From positions 16,343,975-16,407,974 of the forward strand of contig JAKTNV010000011.1 in assembly GCA_022747635.1 (NCBI GenBank): a DNA stretch of 64,000 bases, in the 5' to 3' direction. Below, one piece after another: positions 58,499-64,000 of the stretch; within the stretch, counting starts at the first letter, position 1, and the number at the start of each line of letters is the position of its first letter. The notes below the pieces were generated by a model. The model was not told the DNA's origin and searched no databases. It was given only the letters and a program-made list of their open reading frames with translations. The stretch comes from Hetaerina americana. Lineage: Eukaryota; Arthropoda; Insecta; Odonata; Calopterygidae. Both the position numbers and the translations under genes were made by a program.

Positions 58499-58735
58499 TA
58501 ACGTTTTCATTTACCACTATTCGTAGCACTGGAAGACGAAATAATTCTCTTGTCTTAACTGAATTAAAATGATAACCCTTAATTTAAAAAACCGAGTATA
58601 TACATATATCAATTAATTCTATCAAATTTACTGTCAAACTCCTCAAAATTCACGAAGCGGTCAAATAAACCCTGGTCTTATCCAACATTTCTTTCTCCGA
58701 GAACTATTGATAGGATCGTACTTTCAAATGCTTCT

Positions 58736-58837
58736 CTAAATTTTTTATTGCGCGGCCTAAGTTTCATCGCGGTGTGATATTATCGATTCCAAATCATCGA
58801 CATCATCAGCAAAAACCTTGGTCCAGCAATAAAATTT
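58736..58837. repeat. Foldback repeat with hammerhead-like centre, diverged
   Basis: AAATTTTTTATTGCGCGGCC + TAAGTTT pairs imperfectly with AAACCTTGGTCCAGCAATAA + AATTT. The minus-strand centre has GCTGATGATGTCGATG followed 30 bases later by GATGAAACTTAGG, i.e. the CTGATGA and GAAAC halves with a longer insert. Confidence 0.6.
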
Positions 58838-59354
58838 GTAACTTGGATTTGCAAAGTGCATTCCTTTTAATAGAATGCAATTTCGCAAAGTGGAACTAGA
58901 AACCATTTCAGCTATCAATGTACTCATCATGCGTACCCCTTCACTTTTTGATTCCTTTGAAACTGATGATCTCCTATGTAATCATTTACCCACTTATCCA
59001 GCATTCTTTTGTTGATGATCCTGAATTTGCACTACATTAGATGCGAGAAAACTTAAACTTATTGCCCTTTAATCCTCACAAGCGACTGCTTTTTCCTTCT
59101 TTGGGATGCAAACTTTCGTGCTGAAAAATTCTTCCAGGGTATTTCCTGATATATAGCCCATACATTGTGCTAAGGTTTTTTTGATTGAATTTTGAAATAA
59201 TGGCCCTTTCATCAGCACTATAGTCATGATTACATGAAAATAATGCATAACTCATTTGTATAATTATATGATGTCTTTCCTGTTCAGGGTATTAACACAT
59301 ACTGATTAAATAATTATATAGTATGTAGAACACAAAAATAAAATAGATGGCGCG

Positions 59355-59485
59355 CAAAAGGACAGTCACATTTTAGATTGTTCGAGCTTTCGGCCTTCTC
59401 TGAGGCCTTCTCAGGTCAGACTCTATTTATAGTCTGGAGAAGGCCTCAGAAAGCTTAAACTTTATGAAATGTGAGTATCCTTTTA
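59355..59485. repeat. Foldback repeat, CTGAGAAGGCC/GAAAGC type
   Basis: The left arm read on the minus strand is CCTGAGAAGGCCTCAGAGAA + GGCCGAAAGCTCGAAC, then AAAATGTGACTGTCCTTTTG. The right arm on the plus strand is CTGGAGAAGGCCTCAGAAAG + CTTAAAC, then AAATGTGAGTATCCTTTT. The loop is only about 20 bp. It has the same plan as the other foldbacks, with GGCC/GGCC as the central stem and GAAAGC for GAAAC. Confidence 0.7.
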
Positions 59486-59567
59486 CGTGTTATCCATATT
59501 ATTTTGAGTTCTCTTGTGCTGTTCAAATGTTATTTCGCTCTCGTGAATTTTTTACACCATCGATTCG

Positions 59568-59570
<3 letters not shown>

Positions 59571-59628
<58 letters not shown>
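59571..59628. repeat. (TA)n microsatellite
   Basis: A TA run that supplied the TA target of mariner copy 2. Confidence 0.93.
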
Positions 59629-59629
<1 letters not shown>

Positions 59630-60960
59630 TACCTTGATCAAAAATTTCCCGGAATTTATTCAGAAAATTAAAAATACAAGTTTATTCATCTAAATCTATA
59701 TTGTCCCCTTCAAAGTAATCCCCATCGACTGCAACACACTTATGCCAGCGCTTGATCCAATCCTCGAAACATTTTTTATATTCGGTTTTCGGTATGTCCA
59801 TCAGTGCTTCCTGCGATTTTTCCATTACTTCCTCTCGGCTGCTAAAACGCGTTCCCCGTAATGGTTTTTTAACTCGATTGAACAGAAAGAAGTCACAGGG
59901 AGCCAAATCAGGTGAATTCGGTGGCTGTTGGATGGTATTTGTTGCATTTTTCGTCAAAAAATTACGAATAATGATAGCACTGTGCGACGGTGCGTTATCA
60001 TGGTGCAAAATCCACGAGTTTTCTGCCCACATTTCTGGTCTCTTTCGGCGAATTGCTTCACGCAAACGTCTCATAACGCCCAAATAATACTCTTTGTTTA
60101 CTGTCTGGCCTTCTGGCAAAAATTCATGATGCACTACACCGTTGTAATCCATGAAAACCGTCAGCATTGCCTTCTTTTTTGACTGAAAACGACGTGGTTT
60201 TTTTGGTCTCGGCTCATTTGGTGAACGCCATTCACTTGCCTGATGTCTGGATTGCGTGTCGTACTCATAAACCCACGTCTCGTCTCCAGTAATGATCCTT
60301 TTGATGAATGTGGGATCGGATTCAGCCTCGCAAATCATGTCTTTTGCGACGTCAACACGGTCTCTTTTTTGCATGAAATTGAGGTCTTTTGGCACCAACT
60401 TTGCTGCTACACGACGGAAACCCAAATCATTAACCACAATGTCTTGGGCGGATCCATAGGCAATGTTCAAGTCCTCCGCTATTTCTCTGAGGGTTAATTT
60501 GCGGTTATTGACCAACATTTCTTTTACTTTATCATTTTTTTCACCGACTTTCGATGTCGATGGTCTGCCACTGCGTTCATCATCTTCGATTGACTCACGA
60601 CCACTTCTGAACCGCTCGTGCCACTGGTAAACGACCGTTTTTTTTAGAGAATCGTTGCCGAAACACTTTTCCAACATTTCCAACGTCCGTGCGCCACTAA
60701 ATCCGTTTTTTACGCAAAATTTAATACAAGTTCGTTGTTGCAAATTTAAATCCATTTCTGCAATTGTAAAAAATCGCCAACACACACAGAGATAGATGTA
60801 CTCTTGGCTACGTAACTTTTGCAAATGTCAAGTTATGACACTAAGATTTAAAGGGAATATCAACAACAGATGTACCAATTTAACGAAAAAAACAGAACTC
60901 AAATCGGAACGATGGGAGCGCCACACGGTGGTTATTCCGGGAACTTTTTGATCAAGGTAG
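59629..60960 (-). mobile_element. Full-length mariner element, copy 2
   Basis: A 1332-bp element in minus orientation. The right (5') TIR is CTACCTTGATCAAAAAGTTC read inward, and the left (3') end is CTACCTTGATCAAAAATTTC, flanked by TA (59627-59628, 60961-60962). Apart from the 3' end of copy 3, it is nearly identical to copy 3 over the shared part. Confidence 0.95.
59682..60755 (-). CDS. Mariner transposase (357 aa), copy 2
   Basis: Same enzyme and layout as copy 1, starting at the ATG whose complement is at 60753-60755. It differs from copy 1 at N74 (for I), L89 (for I), R115 (for L), G157 (for E), M197 (for I) and Y204 (for F). With GDETW restored, all three catalytic Asp (158, 253, 288) and both helix-turn-helix modules are intact, and there is no stop or frameshift. 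It is the best candidate in the window for a functional transposase. It differs from copy 3 over residues 1-324 at no position I could see, implying recent duplication. Confidence 0.94.
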   Translation of the reverse strand: MDLNLQQRTCIKFCVKNGFSGARTLEMLEKCFGNDSLKKTVVYQWHERFRSGRESIEDDERSGRPSTSKVGEKNDKVKEMLVNNRKLTLREIAEDLNIAYGSAQDIVVNDLGFRRVAAKLVPKDLNFMQKRDRVDVAKDMICEAESDPTFIKRIITGDETWVYEYDTQSRHQASEWRSPNEPRPKKPRRFQSKKKAMLTVFMDYNGVVHHEFLPEGQTVNKEYYLGVMRRLREAIRRKRPEMWAENSWILHHDNAPSHSAIIIRNFLTKNATNTIQQPPNSPDLAPCDFFLFNRVKKPLRGTRFSSREEVMEKSQEALMDIPKTEYKKCFEDWIKRWHKCVAVDGDYFEGDNIDLDE

Positions 60961-60972
60961 TATATATATATA

Positions 60973-61213
60973 GGTCGCGGTAGTCTAGGGGGTAGAGCGT
61001 TCGATTCCCGGGCAAGTCACTCTAGGCACCCGCAGCTCCACCCAAGCTATGTGATTTTTCGGTACCAGATCTTCCTGGGAAACCATAACTGGCACAGGGA
61101 AAGGAACTGGCCCCCCTACCCTGATGTGTGAATTTCACACGCCGTCGGGCTTAGTACTGGGTGAACTGTACCATCACCTACCAAACCGACCTTCGGGTAG
61201 ATTACTGTGTTTA
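60973..61213 (+). repeat. SINE-A copy lacking the anticodon-arm segment
   Basis: It starts GGTCGCGGTAGTCTAGGGGG + TAGAGCG and jumps straight to TTCGATTCCCGGG, so about 30 bases between box A and box B are missing relative to 55140-55408. The body and tail otherwise match (CCAGATCTTCCTGGGAAACC, GGCTTAGTACTGGGTGAACT, CCGACCTTCGGGTAGATTAC + TGTG). Confidence 0.85.
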
Positions 61214-61215
61214 TA

Positions 61216-61222
61216 GTTTATG

Positions 61223-61270
<48 letters not shown>

Positions 61271-61406
61271 TGTATTATTATGTATACCTGTATATGTATA
61301 TATATACATAATAATACATATACTTTATGATTATGTATATATATATACACAACATCATAAATATAATCATAAAAATAAAAGAATAGTATCATACGACCAA
61401 ATATTA

Positions 61407-61462
<56 letters not shown>

Positions 61463-61466
61463 AACC
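61216..61466. repeat. AT-rich core with (TA)n runs and inverted repeats
   Basis: TA runs at 61225-61265 and 61411-61457, with GTATTATTATGTATA / TATACATAATAATAC inverted copies between them. It is the centre of the nested inverted structure 59629-62872. Confidence 0.85.
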
Positions 61467-61470
61467 ATTA

Positions 61471-61523
61471 ACACAGTAATCTACCCGAAGGTCGGTTTGG
61501 TAGGTGATGGTACAGTTCACCAA
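61471..61523 (-). repeat. SINE-A tail, inverted
   Basis: ACACAGTAATCTACCCGAAG + GTCGGTTTGGTAGGTGATGG is the exact reverse complement of the tail of the SINE at 60973-61213 (61160-61213). The head and body are absent. Confidence 0.88.
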
Positions 61524-61542
61524 GTATATATATATATATATA

Positions 61543-62872
61543 CTACCTTGAACAAAAAGTTCCCGGAATAACCACCGTGTGGCGCTCCCATCGTTCCGAT
61601 TTGAGTTCTGTTTTTTTTTTTAAATTGGTACATCTGTTGTTGATATTCCCTTTAATTCTTAGTGTCATAACTTGACATTTGCAAAAGTTACGTAGCCAAG
61701 AGTACAACTATCTCTGTGTGTGTTGGCGATTTTTTACAATTGCAGAAATGGATTTAAATTTGCAACAACGAACTTGTATTAAATTTTGCGTAAAAAACGG
61801 ATTTAGTGGCGCACGGACGTTGGAAATGTTGGAAAAGTGTTTCGGCAACGATTCTCTAAAAAAAACGGTCGTTTACCAGTGGCACGAGCGGTTCAGAAGT
61901 GGTCGTGAGTCAATCGAAGATGATGAACGCAGTGGCAGACCATCGACATCGAAAGTCGGTGAAAAAAATGATAAAGTAAAAGAAATGTTGGTCAATAACC
62001 GCAAATTAACCCTCAGAGAAATAGCGGAGGACTTGAACATTGCCTATGGATCCGCCCAAGACATTGTGGTTAATGATTTGGGTTTCCGTCGTGTAGCAGC
62101 AAAGTTGGTGCCAAAAGACCTCAATTTCATGCAAAAAAGAGACCGTGTTGACGTCGCAAAAGACATGATTTGCGAGGCTGAATCCGATCCCACATTCATC
62201 AAAAGGATCATTACTGGAGACGAGACGTGGGTTTATGAGTACGACACGCAATCCAGACATCAGGCAAGTGAATGGCGTTCACCAAATGAGCCGAGACCAA
62301 AAAAACCACGTCGTTTTCAGTCAAAAAAGAAGGCAATGCTGACGGTTTTCATGGATTACAACGGTGTAGTGCATCATGAATTTTTGCCAGAAGGCCAGAC
62401 AGTAAACAAAGAGTATTATTTGGGCGTTATGAGACGTTTGCGTGAAGCAATTCGCCGAAAGAGACCAGAAATGTGGGCAGAAAACTCGTGGATTTTGCAC
62501 CATGATAACGCACCGTCGCACAGTGCTATCATTATTCGTAATTTTTTGACGAAAAATGCAACAAATACCATCCAACAGCCACCGAATTCACCTGATTTGG
62601 CTCCCTGTGACTTCTTTCTGTTCAATCGAGTTAAAAAACCATTACGGGGAACGCGTTTTAGCAGCCGAGAGGAAGTAATGGAAAAATCGCAGGAAGCACT
62701 GATGGACATACCGAAAACCGACCGTAACTTTTGCAAATGTCAAATTATGACACTAAGATTTAAAGGGAATATCAACAACAGATGTACCAATTTAACAAAA
62801 AAAACAGAACTCAAATCGGAACGATGGGAGCGCCACACGGTGGTTATTCCGGGAACTTTTCGATCAAGGTAG
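61543..62872 (+). mobile_element. Mariner copy 3, 3' end replaced by inverted 5' end
   Basis: A 1330-bp element flanked by TA (61541-61542, 62873-62874). The left 180 kb-independent leader is normal, but from about 62722 to 62872 the sequence is the reverse complement of the element's own 5' end (CGTAACTTTTGCAAATGTCA, then AGATTTAAAGGGAATATCAA, to the TIR). The terminal repeats are therefore about 150 bp instead of about 27 bp. Confidence 0.94.
61748..62872 (+). CDS. Chimeric mariner transposase (374 aa), copy 3
   Basis: Residues 1-324 equal copy 2, with both DNA-binding modules and D158, D253 and D288 in GDETW, HHDNAPSH and SPDLAPCD context. After IPKT the last 33 native residues (EYKKCFEDWIKRWHKC...) are gone. 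About 50 residues translated from the inverted leader and TIR take their place (DRNFCKCQIMTLRFKG...). The stop is the TAG that ends the TIR, so the frame closes exactly at the element boundary. The catalytic core is complete, but loss of the C-terminal W..R...C segment conserved in mariners probably impairs function. That last point is inference. Confidence 0.85.
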   Translation: MDLNLQQRTCIKFCVKNGFSGARTLEMLEKCFGNDSLKKTVVYQWHERFRSGRESIEDDERSGRPSTSKVGEKNDKVKEMLVNNRKLTLREIAEDLNIAYGSAQDIVVNDLGFRRVAAKLVPKDLNFMQKRDRVDVAKDMICEAESDPTFIKRIITGDETWVYEYDTQSRHQASEWRSPNEPRPKKPRRFQSKKKAMLTVFMDYNGVVHHEFLPEGQTVNKEYYLGVMRRLREAIRRKRPEMWAENSWILHHDNAPSHSAIIIRNFLTKNATNTIQQPPNSPDLAPCDFFLFNRVKKPLRGTRFSSREEVMEKSQEALMDIPKTDRNFCKCQIMTLRFKGNINNRCTNLTKKTELKSERWERHTVVIPGTFRSR

Positions 62873-62874
62873 TA

Positions 62875-63035
62875 TACAAATATTCGTTCACAAGGATACA
62901 GACATAGGAAAATGGAATTGGGGAAGGTGGAATCAGCAGATCACAAGAGCAAAAATATCTCTGACCGGGACTTGAACACTGGATCTTTCGACTTGCCGAG
63001 TCAATGCTCTAACCACTTGAGAATTGGTTAGTGCA
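62875..63035 (-). repeat. tRNA-headed SINE (third type)
   Basis: The minus strand reads TCTCAAGTGGTTAGAGCATT + GACTCGGCAAGTCGA, then GTGTTCAAGTCCCGGTCAGA: box A, an anticodon-like arm TTGAC/GTCGA with a 7-base loop, and box B. A non-tRNA body follows (TTTTTGCTCTTGTGATCTGC, TTCCACCTTCCCCAATTCC). Its 3' tail abuts the TA of mariner copy 3. It is a retroposon head rather than a tRNA gene, since the acceptor stem does not close. Confidence 0.65.
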
Positions 63036-63039
63036 AGGA

Positions 63040-64000
63040 ATTATCAAAGAATAGTATCATACGACCAAATTAAAATTGGACCTAACGTCAATGTGGATAC
63101 AAATACATAAAGTAGAAATCGAATCAAATGTGCCGAATTTCCACGTCCTTGGTGTCTCTCCTTATCTGTTCATTCAATCGTTTCTCCAACGAATTTACGG
63201 GATTATTTACTCGCGTATACGTACGGAATTCACTCCACAAAACTGAAGACGAAATCCCATCTCCCAGTCTCCGAGGTCATTTGAATAAACATGATCGTCG
63301 ATATTGGCAACTTTTATTGGAATAATCATTATTTGACTCGTTGTGGCACATTAAAAGGTATATTTTATGCCCTGATTCCATTGAGTGTTCACGGATCACT
63401 GGGTTGTCAACCAACTAATCCCCTTCATCTCCGATTCACTTCTCCACACACACACACACACACGGTGGGAGGTTTCCCTCGCACCGTTTTTGTGGGTGGA
63501 AACCGAAGAAGGGGGGGAGAAGGAAGGATAGGAGGGAGAATGATTCGTGGAACAGAAACAAATGCCAATTTGTGCCACTCGATTGGGCAGTAAAAGACTC
63601 CATTGACTGCAGAGCAAAAAGAGAGGTCCGCAGGAAACCGGCGTATCCAAATTGGGTGGGTTGATAATCGCATTGACGCATCAAAAAAAAGGCAGGGAAG
63701 GACCTCGTGTCTCGATAATTATACCACCGGCCAAGCTGCTTGGGAAACCGGGTGCTGGTTTCAAGGGACAGTGGAAAATTTACGATTGGATAAAAATTTA
63801 AAAAATATACACTGACAGCAAAAGAAACTATTTCGCAAAGACATTCGCGTGGTTTGAAAAAAATATCGGTTGCAGCAAGCATCCACTGCGGCCTCAATCT
63901 GGCTGGGTGTTGCTTTGAAGGTAAGATGCCATGACAGATTGGTCCTTGATGCACTCGCGGCATCGGATATATCGAATTTCCTCGCGATGGTAGAAAAACA
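63040..64000. other. Non-coding stretch
   Basis: A (CA)n run lies at 63446-63463. The overlapping frames on both strands at 63290-63960 show no domain. No gene recognised up to the window edge. Confidence 0.4.

Noticed and set aside
1..64000. CRISPR arrays, operons, bacterial promoters or phage genes
   Set aside because: No regularly spaced repeats, ribosome-binding sites or gene clusters; the content is eukaryotic repeats.

Overview
The window looks like repeat-rich, AT-rich intergenic or intronic DNA from a eukaryotic (metazoan) nuclear genome, most likely an arthropod. The reasons are: no dense coding on either strand; long (TA)n/(CA)n microsatellites; several mariner elements with TA target duplications; tRNA-headed SINEs with box A/box B; truncated CR1-like and RTE/jockey-like LINEs; and Penelope-like element (PLE) sequence. 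I recognise no intact host protein-coding gene. The only credible host RNA gene is a tRNA-Asp(GTC) at 1442-1513 on the minus strand.

Layout. 0-10 kb: a CR1-like LINE 3' end abutting the tRNA-Asp, a small hairpin element, fragments of a second LINE family (LINE-B), a two-unit 167-bp tandem repeat and a SINE-A copy. 10-14 kb: a hammerhead-like hairpin repeat, then a nearly perfect palindrome with arms of about 527 bp (12452-13608). Each arm holds the same PLE 3' end, with a GIY-YIG endonuclease fragment and a hammerhead-like core. 14-24 kb: SINE pieces and CpG-rich blocks. 24.2-25.9 kb: an intact mariner (copy 1), an extra copy of its 5' end, and a hairpin repeat directly downstream. 27-36.5 kb: a mariner MITE, duplicated segments, a SINE-B copy, several hairpin repeats, and a mariner of a different family that has lost its catalytic domain. 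37-48 kb: LINE and MITE fragments and one LINE-B reverse-transcriptase remnant with an FADD motif. 48-53 kb: CpG/GAGA-rich blocks, one ending in ATG|GTGAGT, which could be a first exon with a donor site. 55-63 kb: a SINE-A copy, a 93-bp mariner MITE, two hairpin repeats, and a 3.2-kb nested inverted structure made of mariner copy 2 (minus), SINE-A (plus), an AT core, a SINE-A tail (minus) and mariner copy 3 (plus).

Most notable points. (1) At least six foldback repeats, plus one degraded one, share a central CTGANGA...GAAAC layout resembling hammerhead ribozyme cores. One version sits just downstream of a PLE endonuclease, which suggests that the foldbacks derive from PLEs. (2) Mariner copy 3 has lost its own 3' end and carries an inverted copy of its 5' end instead. 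This gives TIRs of about 150 bp and an open transposase frame that stops on the last three bases of the element. (3) Two large inverted duplications (12.4-13.6 and 59.6-62.9 kb) could reflect real rearrangement or assembly error. Everything here is read by eye; family assignments rest on recognised motifs, not on database searches.
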